DNA of 64,000 nucleotides, taken from contig CABZOF010000001.1 in assembly GCA_902527215.1 (NCBI GenBank), positions 499,498 to 563,497 on the forward strand, written 5' to 3'. Shown here piece by piece: positions 1-8,261 of the stretch. The translations under genes and the position numbers were made by a program. Positions within the stretch are counted from its first letter, which is position 1; every line of letters starts with the position of its first letter. Below the pieces are notes generated by a model. The model worked only from the letters and a program-made list of their open reading frames with translations, did not search any database and was not told the DNA's origin. The DNA comes from an uncultured Pelagibacteraceae bacterium. Lineage in GTDB: Bacteria > Pseudomonadota > Alphaproteobacteria > Pelagibacterales > Pelagibacteraceae.

Positions 1-1
1 T

Positions 2-1033
2 ATTGACAGCACTCATATTCCAAGCTTTAGAAACTATATATCTATTACAAAAATAGATACGAAAAATAAAATTTTTAAAAAATTGGAAAGTATAGATCAA
101 GAAAATCTAAACTACGAAAATAAAATATTAATATTTAATGCTTTAAGCAAAGGATATTTTGATTTAAATAATATAGACCTTGCATTTCATTATTTAGAAA
201 AATCAAATTTGGTCAAAAAAGAAAAATCAGTATTCTCTATACACCAACAGGAAATAGAGTTTAATAAAATTAAATTTCTGTTTTCTAATATTGACAATAC
301 AAAAATAGAATTTACCAATAAGTTAAAAAGTCAACCGATTTTTATTGTTGGAATGCCAAGGTCTGGTACTTCACTTATTGAACAAATTTTATCTTCACAC
401 TCAAATATATATGGAGCAGGTGAACTTAATTTTTTACAAAAGGCAATTGAAAAATTAAATATTTATAACTCATATAATAGTAAAAATTTTACTGAGTTAA
501 GGTATTTTTACTATGAACAATTAAGAAAGATTTCTCAAAACTATATGATAATTGATAAATTGCCCATAAATTTTAAATGGATAGGATTTATAGCTAAGTC
601 TTTTCCCGAGGCAAAAATAATTCATATTGAGAGAAATCCAATGGCAGTTTGTTGGTCTAATTACAAAACCCTTTTTGTAGACAAAGGTATGGATTTTAAT
701 TTATCACAAGTAGATGTAGCAAAATATTACAAGTTATATTTAGATTTAATGACTTTTTGGAAAAGCAAATTTGGTGAAAATATTCTAAATATTAATTACG
801 AAAATTTTGTTCAAGACTTTGAAAGAAGTACAAAAACAGTACTAAATTATTTAGGTCTAAAATGGGAGAAGCAAATGAAATATTATGCAAAGACAGAAAG
901 AGTAGTAACTACAGCATCATATCATCAAGTTAGAGAAAAAATTAAAAAAAATACTTCTGATGAGTGGAAAAAATATGACCATTACCTTAAAAAAATGCAA
1001 GAAACTCTTGTCAGTCTGAAAATCAAATTTTAA
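2..1033 (+). CDS. TPR-type sulfotransferase, 5' end outside window
   Basis: This is a PAPS-dependent sulfotransferase domain protein that probably sulfates a carbohydrate or other small acceptor; the acceptor cannot be told. The 5'-phosphosulfate loop FIVGMPRSGTSLIEQ is at ORF residues 87-101 and the 3'-phosphate segment IIHIERNPMAVCWSN at 179-193. The ORF track starts at a TTG at base 83, but the same frame is open to base 2 (reading ..IDSTHIPSFRNYISITK..), so the true start lies upstream and the missing part is probably the TPR repeats usual in this family. A second, unrelated-looking sulfotransferase lies at 2844. The family call is firm; the substrate is unknown. Confidence 0.85.
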   Translation: MDSTHIPSFRNYISITKIDTKNKIFKKLESIDQENLNYENKILIFNALSKGYFDLNNIDLAFHYLEKSNLVKKEKSVFSIHQQEIEFNKIKFLFSNIDNTKIEFTNKLKSQPIFIVGMPRSGTSLIEQILSSHSNIYGAGELNFLQKAIEKLNIYNSYNSKNFTELRYFYYEQLRKISQNYMIIDKLPINFKWIGFIAKSFPEAKIIHIERNPMAVCWSNYKTLFVDKGMDFNLSQVDVAKYYKLYLDLMTFWKSKFGENILNINYENFVQDFERSTKTVLNYLGLKWEKQMKYYAKTERVVTTASYHQVREKIKKNTSDEWKKYDHYLKKMQETLVSLKIKF

Positions 1034-1110
1034 TTTTTAAAGCAATTTAAAATTATAACTTATTTATGTGTTGATAAATTTTTAAAACCCACTAATTTTA
1101 TATCTTATAC

Positions 1111-1156
1111 AACAAGCGGGCATAGCTCAGTGGTAGAGCGTCTCGTTGCCAACGAG
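1111..1156 (+). pseudogene. Truncated tRNA-Gly(GCC) 5' fragment (left junction)
   Basis: Bases 1116-1156 match the first 41 bases of the intact tRNA-Gly at 2763 exactly (acceptor 5' strand, D arm, and anticodon arm through CGAG), and the five preceding bases AACAA also match, giving a 46-base direct repeat. After CGAG the sequence diverges (GTAGTCCTTGG instead of AAGGTCGTGGG), so the T arm and acceptor 3' strand are missing and no tRNA could form. It looks like the host half of a disrupted attachment site. Confidence 0.85.
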
Positions 1157-1349
1157 GTAGTCCTTGGTTTTTTATCCTTGCTAATCTTAGTCTTTCTCAA
1201 CGTCTAGTTAATCTCGACACACTCACGACACACTTCGACACAGAAAAGAAAAACTATGGTGAGTGGAATAAAATATAATTGTAATTAAACTGTTACAAAT
1301 TTTTCATCTTGTTTTGATATCTTTCCATAAAAACAAAAAGGAATATATA
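1157..1349. other. Intergenic stretch inside left junction
   Basis: This non-coding stretch follows the tRNA fragment. It holds the phased TGTGTCG repeats (separate entry) and a short T-rich segment before the secreted-protein gene. I see no credible small ORF and no full tRNA. A weak ribosome site (AAGGA) lies about 8 bases before the ATG at 1350. Confidence 0.5.
1210..1242 (-). repeat. Three phased TGTGTCG direct repeats (left set)
   Basis: Read on the minus strand, TGTGTCG occurs three times here (plus-strand CGACACA at 1215, 1226 and 1236), spaced 11 and 10 bases, about one helical turn. The 23 bases 1210-1232 recur exactly at 2665-2687. Short phased repeats just inside a tRNA junction resemble the arm-type binding sites of tyrosine integrases; that reading is inference. 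Confidence 0.6.
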
Positions 1350-2600
1350 ATGATAAAATTTATCTTAGCAGGCCTTCTGGCCTCAACCGCATTTGTTAGC
1401 ACAGTAAATGCAGACTTTAAAGAAATTGGGAAATTTGGAACACCAGCAAATAACCCTAGTGCAGAAGAAACATCAGCAGAAATAATTGCGGCAACAGCAG
1501 ATGGCATGAAACTGGTATATAGCGATAGCCCTGCAAACGCATTAGGCATGATTGATATTACTGATCCAGCAAATCCGAAACCATTAGGCCACATGAATTT
1601 AGGTGGTGAACCAACTAGTGTTGCAATCAAAAATGGACAAGCATTTGTAGGTATTAATACTTCTCCAAACTATGTAGAGCCAAGTGGTCACTTATTAGTT
1701 GTTGATCTTGCCTCAGGAAAAGAAGTTACAAAAGTAGAACTAGGTGGACAGCCAGACTCGGTTGCAGTTAGTCCAGATGGAACTTTTGTGGCAGTAGCTA
1801 TTGAAAATGAACGTAACGAAGATATCAACGATGAAAAAATTCCACAACTTCCAGGGGGTTTTGTGGCAATTATTAATTTAGCAGATAACAGTGTTACTAA
1901 AGCGGACTTAGTTGGTTTTTCAACTATTGCTCCTAACGATCCAGAGCCTGAGTTTGTTGATATCAATAATTTAGGTGAAATAGTTGTTACTATGCAAGAG
2001 AATAACTGGATGGCGGTTATTGATCGAAGTGGAAAAGTAATTTCAGAGTTTGATGCAGGACTAGTAACATTAGTAGGTATTGATAACAAAAAAGATGGTG
2101 AACTAAAGATGGTTGATACCATTGAGAATGTTCGTAGAGAACCAGACGCAGTTAAGTGGATTGACGATGATCATTTTGCAACTGCAAATGAAGGTGACTA
2201 TAAACATGAAGCACCAGGTCAAGCGAAACGTGGTGGTAGTCGTGGATGGACAATCTTCAATAAAAATGGTTCGGTGGTATACGAGTCAGGTTCGTCATAT
2301 GAAAGAGCACTCGCTTCAGCAGGTTACTGGCCAGAAAAACGTGCAGAGAAAAAAGGTGTAGAACCAGAGTCAGTTGAAGTAGCAATATATGGTGATACAC
2401 GTTATATCTTTGTTGGTGCTGAAAGAGCAAATGCTATCGGCGTTTATAAAGCAAACGATTTGAAAAACCCAGAATTAGTTGCTATTTTACCAACGGGTAT
2501 TGGACCAGAAGGTTTGGTTGCTATTCCACAACGGAACTTATTTATAAGTGCTAATGAAGTTGACAAAGAAAAATCAGTTACAATTTATAGCTTAGATTAA
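1350..2600 (+). CDS. Secreted beta-propeller-like protein, choice-of-anchor I type
   Basis: This is an exported protein of about 416 residues. The start at ATG 1350 gives a clean signal peptide (MIKFILAGLLASTAFVSTVNA); the 12 upstream residues in the ORF track are not needed. The body has repeated blade-like strands (SGHLLVVDLASGKEVTKV, GGQPDSVAVSPDGTFVAVAIENER, EFVDINNLGEIVVTMQENNWMAVID) and ends with IGPEGLVAIPQRNLFISANE, matching proteins often labelled alkaline phosphatase or choice-of-anchor I. Enzymatic activity is not shown by the sequence. Sampled lines are about 37-43% GC, richer than most of the window, which fits recent arrival. It is the only gene between the two tRNA-Gly copies. 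Confidence 0.75.
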   Translation: MIKFILAGLLASTAFVSTVNADFKEIGKFGTPANNPSAEETSAEIIAATADGMKLVYSDSPANALGMIDITDPANPKPLGHMNLGGEPTSVAIKNGQAFVGINTSPNYVEPSGHLLVVDLASGKEVTKVELGGQPDSVAVSPDGTFVAVAIENERNEDINDEKIPQLPGGFVAIINLADNSVTKADLVGFSTIAPNDPEPEFVDINNLGEIVVTMQENNWMAVIDRSGKVISEFDAGLVTLVGIDNKKDGELKMVDTIENVRREPDAVKWIDDDHFATANEGDYKHEAPGQAKRGGSRGWTIFNKNGSVVYESGSSYERALASAGYWPEKRAEKKGVEPESVEVAIYGDTRYIFVGAERANAIGVYKANDLKNPELVAILPTGIGPEGLVAIPQRNLFISANEVDKEKSVTIYSLD

Positions 2601-2617
2601 TAACTAAATTAAGCCTG

Positions 2618-2635
2618 TGGGGGCGTTAGCCCCCA
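2618..2635 (+). terminator. Hairpin terminator after secreted-protein gene
   Basis: The perfect 7-bp stem TGGGGGC / GCCCCCA with a GTTA loop sits 17 bases after the stop codon of the propeller-like gene. No strong T run follows directly, so intrinsic termination is probable rather than certain. Confidence 0.55.
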
Positions 2636-2664
2636 ACATAAACTTTCATGTAAAGTTTTAAAAA

Positions 2665-2687
2665 AATCTCGACACACTCACGACACA
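2665..2687 (-). repeat. Two phased TGTGTCG repeats (right set)
   Basis: This is an exact 23-base copy of 1210-1232, holding two TGTGTCG units (plus-strand CGACACA at 2670 and 2681) 11 bases apart. It lies about 70 bases inside the right-hand tRNA junction and mirrors the set at the left end. Confidence 0.6.
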
Positions 2688-2720
2688 GTTGGTGATAAAT
2701 TTTACTAATTTAACTAATAC

Positions 2721-2749
2721 TTGCATTTCTAAAAACCGCTATCTATAAT
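2721..2749 (+). promoter_or_regulatory. Sigma-70-type promoter of tRNA-Gly
   Basis: TTGCAT, a 17-base spacer and TATAAT end 13 bases before the tRNA 5' end. This is close to consensus. The truncated copy at 1116 lacks an equally good promoter at this spacing. Confidence 0.65.
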
Positions 2750-2762
2750 GATTTTTTAACAA

Positions 2763-2837
2763 GCGGGCATAGCTCAGTGGTAGAGCGTCTCGTTGCCAAC
2801 GAGAAGGTCGTGGGTTCGAGTCCCATTGCCCGCTCCA
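2763..2837 (+). tRNA. tRNA-Gly (anticodon GCC), CCA encoded
   Basis: A full cloverleaf is readable: acceptor GCGGGCA pairs with TGCCCGC, the D arm is GCTCAGTGGTAGAGC, the anticodon arm TCTCG-TTGCCAA-CGAGA has GCC at the anticodon, and the T arm is GTGGG-TTCGAGT-CCCAT. The discriminator T and an encoded CCA follow. The first 41 bases are duplicated at 1116. The sulfotransferase start codon lies only 6 bases after the CCA. Confidence 0.95.
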
Positions 2838-2843
2838 AAAATT

Positions 2844-3689
2844 ATGATTATTTGGATCGCCTCTTATCCTAAAAGTGGAAACACATATTTAAGATCTTTC
2901 ATTTCTTCATATTATTTTTCAAAAAAAGGAAAATTTGATTTTGACTTGCTTTTGAATATTCTTCAATTTCCATCAATAAAATTTTCAAAAAAAAAAATTT
3001 ATTCAGAGCTAGAAGCAAGTCAAAGCTGGATTTATAATCAGCAACAGTTTTTTTCTGGTGAAAAAATACATTTTGTAAAAACACATAGTAGCCTTGATGA
3101 ATATAAAGGAAATAGTTTTACTACAGAAAATTTATCACTAGGCGGAATTTATATAGTAAGAGATCCTAGAAATTTAATAACATCTATGACACATCATTAC
3201 TCTCTTAATTATGATCAAGCATATTTTAAGATGTTAAATGAAAATCAAACTATTCTGGAAAAATCTACAGATGGTGATTATAGTAATTTTACATTTTTGG
3301 GATCATGGTCGAGTCATTATAAGTCTTGGAAAAATACAAATAATTTTAAAATTTTATTTATAAAGTATGAGGATTTAGAGAATAATAAACTTGATACCTT
3401 TAAAAAAATAGTAAATTTTATAAATACTTTAAAAAAAGATAAGCAATTAATTAATGAAAAAAAACTTATTAATTCAATTAATTCTACTAATTTTACTAAT
3501 CTAAAAAATAAAGAGGAAAATGAAGGTTTTGAAGAAAGTGTATTTACTAAATCTGGAGAAAGAAAGCGCTTTTTTAATTTAGGATTTAATAATAGATGGC
3601 AAAAAATTTTACCAAAAAATATTCTAAGCAAACTAAATAATACTTTGCAAAATGAATTAAATGAATTAGGCTATAAGTTTAATGAATGA
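2844..3689 (+). CDS. Sulfotransferase-domain protein
   Basis: This is a 281-residue sulfotransferase. The PAPS loop is right at the N-terminus (IIWIASYPKSGNTYLRSF) and a 3'-phosphate motif follows (GIYIVRDPRNLITSMTHH). The ORF track starts at 2793, but those first 17 residues (MPTRRSWVRVPLPAPK..) are the tRNA-Gly gene read in frame, so I place the start at ATG 2844. That leaves almost no leader between the tRNA and the gene, so it may be expressed from the tRNA promoter after tRNA 3' processing. It overlaps the next gene by 8 bases. The acceptor is unknown. Confidence 0.85.
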   Translation: MIIWIASYPKSGNTYLRSFISSYYFSKKGKFDFDLLLNILQFPSIKFSKKKIYSELEASQSWIYNQQQFFSGEKIHFVKTHSSLDEYKGNSFTTENLSLGGIYIVRDPRNLITSMTHHYSLNYDQAYFKMLNENQTILEKSTDGDYSNFTFLGSWSSHYKSWKNTNNFKILFIKYEDLENNKLDTFKKIVNFINTLKKDKQLINEKKLINSINSTNFTNLKNKEENEGFEESVFTKSGERKRFFNLGFNNRWQKILPKNILSKLNNTLQNELNELGYKFNE

Positions 3690-4020
3690 TCTAGCAGACA
3701 AAAAGTGTATTCCGTGTGAAGGAGGAATTCCCAGCTTCAATTTAGAGGAAATTCACAAGTACCTAAAAAAAGTTGATGGATGGGATGTGGAGTCGGTAGA
3801 TCAAAAGGATTTTTATATCATTAAAAATTTTAAATTTGACAATTTTTTAGAAAGTCAATCATTTGTCAATAAAGTTGGAGAAATTGCAGAACAAGAAGGT
3901 CATCACCCAGATATATGGTTTGGTTGGGGATACGCAAAAATAAAAATACAAACACATGCTATTAACGGATTACACGAGAGTGATTTTGTGCTTGCTGCAA
4001 AAATTGACAGAATAGGCTAA
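3682..4020 (+). CDS. 4a-hydroxytetrahydrobiopterin dehydratase (PCD/DCoH)
   Basis: This 112-residue pterin-4a-carbinolamine dehydratase carries the family core EQEGHHPDIWFGWGYAKIKIQTHAINGLHESDF, including the tandem His that acts on the pterin. It recycles a pterin cofactor or supports a related pterin role; no phenylalanine hydroxylase gene is visible nearby. The start overlaps the upstream sulfotransferase stop (ATGAATGA), and the gene ends 3 bases from the convergent purH. Confidence 0.9.
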   Translation: MNDLADKKCIPCEGGIPSFNLEEIHKYLKKVDGWDVESVDQKDFYIIKNFKFDNFLESQSFVNKVGEIAEQEGHHPDIWFGWGYAKIKIQTHAINGLHESDFVLAAKIDRIG

Positions 4021-4023
4021 CTA

Positions 4024-5568
4024 TTAATGTTTGAAGTGCCTAGTTTTTGAAAAAACTAGAATAACACCTAATTTATCTGCAAATTTAATAATTTCTTTAT
4101 CTCGTATAGAGCCGGATGGTTGGATAATTGCACTTACTCCATTTTGTACCAAGATTTCTATTCCATCTACGAAAGGAAAAAAAGCGTCTGATGCTCCTAT
4201 GATTATGTCTTCATCATTAATCTTCTGAAATTTTTTCATTTTATCTATTGCTATTTTGCAACTATCTAATCTACTTGATTGACCTGATCCAATTCCAATA
4301 GTTGAACTATTCTTTGTTAAAACGATTGCATTAGATTTTACATTTCTACATACATTGAATGCGAAAAGTAGATCATCGAAAATCTTTTTTGTTGGCTTTA
4401 TTTTAGATACAACTTTAAAATTATCTTTACTAAAAATCTTGTTATCTGCATTTTGCAGTAATAAAGAGTCAAAGTTACTTATTATATTGCTTAAAATATC
4501 CACTTTTAATTTTGATGCATCAATCAATCTCAAATTTTTTTTTTTTTTTAAAATTTTAATTGATTCTTTGTCAAAACCGAGTCCAATGATTACTTCTAAA
4601 AATGTCTTACCTAATTCTAAGGCTATTTTTTTATTCACTTTAAAATTACATGAAACAATCCCCCCGAATGCACTTATTGGATCACATGCTATAGCTTCTC
4701 TATAACTTTCTATTTTACTCTTATTTACTGACACACCACAAGGGTTAGCATGCTTGACAATAACTGTACCAGTATTTTTTGGGAGTGATTGTGATATATT
4801 TAATGCTGCGTAAATATCATTATAATTATTATAGCTTAATTTTTTTCCACTCAATTGTAATATACCAAAATTATTATATTTACTATAAATTGCTGATTGT
4901 TGATGAGGGTTTTCACCATATCGTAATACTTCGATTAAATTTCCATGAATAGTTTTCTTTTGAGGAAAATGAACATTATTTTTTATATTCAAATATTCTG
5001 AAATAACAGAGTCATAGTATGCTGTTAAATTAAAAGCTTCTTGTGATAGTTTTTTTCTGAACTCTAAACTCGTAGCACCTTTATTTTTTTCTAAATCCAA
5101 AATGAATTCTCTGTATTGACTTGGAGCTGTTAGAACAGTTGTATGTTTATAATTTTTAGCTGCTGCCCTAACAAGAGCTGGACCTCCAATATCTATGTTT
5201 TCAACAAGTTTATTGTGGTTTTTTGTAGTTTTTAATGTTTTTTCAAATGGATAAAAATTAACAATAACTAAATCTATTTCTTTATAATTATTCTTTTTAA
5301 GTTCTTTTTTATGCTTCTTGCTTTCTCTTTTGCTTAAGATTCCTGCATACAACTTTGGATGAAGTGTTTTAACTCTACCATCTAAAATTTCGTCAGTACT
5401 TGTATATTCTGATATTTCTTTACATTTGTAGCCCAATTTTTTAATTTCTTTAGATGTACCTCCCGAACTTATAATATTAACTCTATATTTTTTTAGTGTT
5501 TTTAAAATTAATTTAATTTCTGATTTGTCTGATAGAGATATTATTGCTTTTTGAATTTTATTACTCAT
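4024..5568 (-). CDS. purH: Bifunctional AICAR transformylase / IMP cyclohydrolase
   Basis: This catalyses the last two steps of purine synthesis (AICAR to FAICAR to IMP). The N-terminal MGS-like cyclohydrolase domain (SLSDKSEI, SSGGTSKEIKKLGY, DGRVKTLHPKLYAGIL) is followed by the transformylase domain with VIVKHANPCGVS and the C-terminal IIQPSGSIRDKEII..RHFKH. At 514 residues it is of usual length. Its start overlaps the heparinase-like gene by 4 bases, and rpe lies just upstream, an arrangement I recall from other alphaproteobacteria. Confidence 0.97.
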   Translation of the reverse strand: MSNKIQKAIISLSDKSEIKLILKTLKKYRVNIISSGGTSKEIKKLGYKCKEISEYTSTDEILDGRVKTLHPKLYAGILSKRESKKHKKELKKNNYKEIDLVIVNFYPFEKTLKTTKNHNKLVENIDIGGPALVRAAAKNYKHTTVLTAPSQYREFILDLEKNKGATSLEFRKKLSQEAFNLTAYYDSVISEYLNIKNNVHFPQKKTIHGNLIEVLRYGENPHQQSAIYSKYNNFGILQLSGKKLSYNNYNDIYAALNISQSLPKNTGTVIVKHANPCGVSVNKSKIESYREAIACDPISAFGGIVSCNFKVNKKIALELGKTFLEVIIGLGFDKESIKILKKKKNLRLIDASKLKVDILSNIISNFDSLLLQNADNKIFSKDNFKVVSKIKPTKKIFDDLLFAFNVCRNVKSNAIVLTKNSSTIGIGSGQSSRLDSCKIAIDKMKKFQKINDEDIIIGASDAFFPFVDGIEILVQNGVSAIIQPSGSIRDKEIIKFADKLGVILVFSKTRHFKH

Positions 5569-7193
5569 ATCCTACTAATTTGCCACTCAATTAATTGTTC
5601 GTTATTTTGAGTAATACCTGAGATAAAAATATTCTGATTCTCAATATAACTATTTTTATTACCAAAATATAGCCCAGTTTCAACCCCTATCAATCCATCA
5701 TTTGAAAAGAATCTCCACCCAGAATTATCTAGTTCAATTAACACAGATTTATTATCTTGAAGTTTTGTTACTTTAATATTTGGTAACAGATGAAACCTTA
5801 TTTCAAAGTTTGTAACCTTAAAATTCTTTTTTTTAATAAGTTTGTCTTTTCCAAAAAGAATACTTTTATCATTGTCAAATTCCAAATTCCTTTGATGAAT
5901 TACTCCATATCTTGATAAATATCCATCATGTGAACATTTAATACTCCAGTAATCTTTTTCATATGTTACTTCATTATCAAACGTTTTAAATCCTTTGCTC
6001 ACTATACTAGGACCTTTACTATTTTTTTTGAAATTACAAGTTGAAGAGTTATCTAAAATTAATGTCGAATGCGTTGCAGTTGATTTTGAAATCGAATTTA
6101 GTTGATGGTTATAATTTTGAAAATAGCCAGAGTTTGTAATTAGTTTTTTTCCCTTAAAAAAAAATTCAAATGATAATGGTCCACTTTGATAATTTTCAGA
6201 GTAATTTTTTACAGGATTAATTCCTGTATCCATAGCAAGAATTACATTTTTATTTTTTAATATTGTATAGCCAGATATATTAAATTTATCACTCTTAAAC
6301 TTGTACCTAAAGAGAGATAGATATTTATCAAAGTCTTTATTGTTTGAATTATTATTTCCGTTAAATAATAAACTTTGCTTTAATGACCCCCAAATAAAAT
6401 CATAAGATTTGCCTAGATAATGAATTATTTCATTTAAGTATTCTGGAATATCATTTAAAGAATCTTTTAAAAGTTCTCTGATTAAGATGAAATATTTTAA
6501 ATAAAAAACCATCTGCCTTATATTTCTTGATTTTGGAAAGTAGTTGCTATCAAAAGAAGTATTAATAATTTTTTTAAGTAAATCTAATCCATATTCTAAA
6601 AATCTATTGTTTTTGTAGGCTATTCCTGCGATAGTTATCGCTGTACACCCGATCATTTTGTCGTTTAATTCAGAGGATCTATCAATTTCATTCATTAAAT
6701 GATTTACTTGCTTACTGATTATTTCGTTAAAACTATTTTTATAGTTATTCCCAGATTTATTATAGGTTATTTTAGAATTAGATATCCAAGCTATTACCCT
6801 TTTAGAAAGAATATCTGTTTCCCAACTTTTTGTTTCATAGTTTTGGTTCTTTTTAATCCAATTTTCAATAATTGACTGCGTAACCTCGTTAGAAGATTTA
6901 AGATCTATTGAAAACAACCAATAAAAACTATGAAGTTTTTTAAAATCATTATATTTTAAACCTTTATTTTCCCATATTGATTGAACATTAAAATCTTCAA
7001 TCTTTTTTTTTTGTTTTTCATATTTTATTAATGAACTAAGTATATTAAGACTTGGTTGATAAACTAAAACATTTTCATCAACTTTTGAAATTTTTCTATT
7101 ATAAATAGATGAGTTTAAATAAACTTTTCGTATTTGGTTTTTAAAAATAAAATAAAATTCATTAATATAATTAAAAGAACTTTTTAAAAACAT
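5565..7193 (-). CDS. Heparinase II/III family protein
   Basis: This 542-residue protein has a mostly helical N-terminal half and a beta-rich C-terminal half typical of the heparinase II/III fold (GPLSFEFFFKGKKLITNSGYF, then STATHSTLILDNSSTCNF). The family includes polysaccharide lyases, but members beside purH in alphaproteobacteria are of unknown substrate and may act on envelope polymers. No signal peptide is evident. It sits between rpe (1 base away) and purH (4-base overlap), so the three are probably one transcript. Confidence 0.8.
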   Translation of the reverse strand: MFLKSSFNYINEFYFIFKNQIRKVYLNSSIYNRKISKVDENVLVYQPSLNILSSLIKYEKQKKKIEDFNVQSIWENKGLKYNDFKKLHSFYWLFSIDLKSSNEVTQSIIENWIKKNQNYETKSWETDILSKRVIAWISNSKITYNKSGNNYKNSFNEIISKQVNHLMNEIDRSSELNDKMIGCTAITIAGIAYKNNRFLEYGLDLLKKIINTSFDSNYFPKSRNIRQMVFYLKYFILIRELLKDSLNDIPEYLNEIIHYLGKSYDFIWGSLKQSLLFNGNNNSNNKDFDKYLSLFRYKFKSDKFNISGYTILKNKNVILAMDTGINPVKNYSENYQSGPLSFEFFFKGKKLITNSGYFQNYNHQLNSISKSTATHSTLILDNSSTCNFKKNSKGPSIVSKGFKTFDNEVTYEKDYWSIKCSHDGYLSRYGVIHQRNLEFDNDKSILFGKDKLIKKKNFKVTNFEIRFHLLPNIKVTKLQDNKSVLIELDNSGWRFFSNDGLIGVETGLYFGNKNSYIENQNIFISGITQNNEQLIEWQISRI

Positions 7194-7194
7194 T

Positions 7195-7854
7195 TTACAT
7201 TGATTTTAGTTTTTCAATATTAGTTTTGATATTCCCACCGTTCTCTTTAAAAACTGTGGTTCCAGATACTAAAATATCAGCTCCAGCTTCTAAAACTATT
7301 TTTGAATTACTAAAATTAATTCCTCCATCAACTTCAATATCAAAGTGATATTGACTTTTATCCTTTATTTTTTTCAATTCTTTTATTTTATCTAATACTT
7401 CAGGCATAAATTTTTGCCCACCAAAACCAGGGTTTACACTCATAACAAGAATTAAATCAATGTTGTCAATTTCATCAATTAAAGTTTTTATTTCAGTTTT
7501 TGGATTTAAAGATACACCAACTTTTTTGCCAAATTTTTTTATTAAACTTATAGATTCTCCCAAGTTTTCAGTAGCTTCAGGGTGAATAGTTATTATATCT
7601 GCACCAGCATTTGCATAATTTTCAATATATTTGTGTACTGGAGAAATCATTAAGTGTACATCAAATGGAAGCTTGGTATATTTTCTTAGGTTTTTTATTA
7701 CTGGAGGTCCTATTGTTAAATTTGGAACAAAGTGACCATCCATTACATCGACGTGAATTAAGTCGGCCCCACCTTGTTCTAGCTTCTTAATTTCATTGCC
7801 AAGCTGGCTGAAGTCTGCAGATAATATAGAAGGAGAAATTTGAATTTTTTTCAT
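7195..7854 (-). CDS. rpe: Ribulose-phosphate 3-epimerase
   Basis: This is a 219-residue TIM-barrel epimerase of the pentose phosphate pathway. Characteristic segments are ISPSILSADFSQLG, HVDVMDGHFVPNLTIGPPV, DVHLMI, MSVNPGFGGQKF and DIEVDGGINFSN, with the metal and catalytic His/Asp residues in place. It is the first gene of the rpe-heparinase-purH run. Confidence 0.97.
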   Translation of the reverse strand: MKKIQISPSILSADFSQLGNEIKKLEQGGADLIHVDVMDGHFVPNLTIGPPVIKNLRKYTKLPFDVHLMISPVHKYIENYANAGADIITIHPEATENLGESISLIKKFGKKVGVSLNPKTEIKTLIDEIDNIDLILVMSVNPGFGGQKFMPEVLDKIKELKKIKDKSQYHFDIEVDGGINFSNSKIVLEAGADILVSGTTVFKENGGNIKTNIEKLKSM

Positions 7855-7897
7855 TTGATACTAAAAATATTAGTATCAATTTTTTCTTCTATTTGAA

Positions 7898-8248
7898 TTA
7901 GTTTTTACTAAATATTCTATATATTTCTCGAGCAATTTCACTTTCAAGAGGGAATGAAAGCATACCCATAACTGAATAACCAAGTAAATAAGGCATTAAA
8001 TAGAAACGGCCCATATAAAAGAACCATGCTACGTAAAGTGGTACTAAAGGTCCTATAATAAAGCTTGGGGTAATTGGTTTAAATATTTTAATAAGTGGGT
8101 TAGTTAATTTAACAAATACTTTCATAAAGAAAAATTGTGAATCTTCTTTCTGAAATATATTCATCGCAACTCTTCCAATTAGAGTCCACATTATAACTCC
8201 AAGGACATAATCAATTATATAAACTAAGGGATGAAAGTTTGCTGACAT
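7898..8248 (-). CDS. Small YggT-like membrane protein
   Basis: This is a 116-residue protein with about three hydrophobic segments (IIDYVLGVIMWTLIG, IIGPLVPLYVAWFFYMG, LMPYLLGYSVMGML) and the pattern F.K...PLIKIFKPI, which resembles YggT proteins. A clearer YggT occurs at 17476. Function is unknown. It lies between the symporter and rpe on the same strand, separated from the symporter by a strong hairpin. Confidence 0.55.
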   Translation of the reverse strand: MSANFHPLVYIIDYVLGVIMWTLIGRVAMNIFQKEDSQFFFMKVFVKLTNPLIKIFKPITPSFIIGPLVPLYVAWFFYMGRFYLMPYLLGYSVMGMLSFPLESEIAREIYRIFSKN

Positions 8249-8261
8249 TTTTGATCTTATC

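Noticed and set aside
1304-1630. Minus-strand ORF opposite the secreted protein
   Set aside because: It lies opposite the signal peptide and first blades of a well-supported gene, and its composition is that of an antisense shadow.
1111-2837. Intact prophage or integrative element
   Set aside because: There is no integrase, capsid, terminase or conjugation gene between the tRNA copies. Only a small segment with one cargo gene can be claimed.
2793-2843. N-terminal extension of the second sulfotransferase (MPTRRSWVRVPLPAPK)
   Set aside because: These codons are the 3' half of tRNA-Gly read in frame. The conserved domain starts at ATG 2844.
4536-4547. Long T run in purH as a frameshift
   Set aside because: The purH frame is continuous across it and the protein has normal length and motifs.
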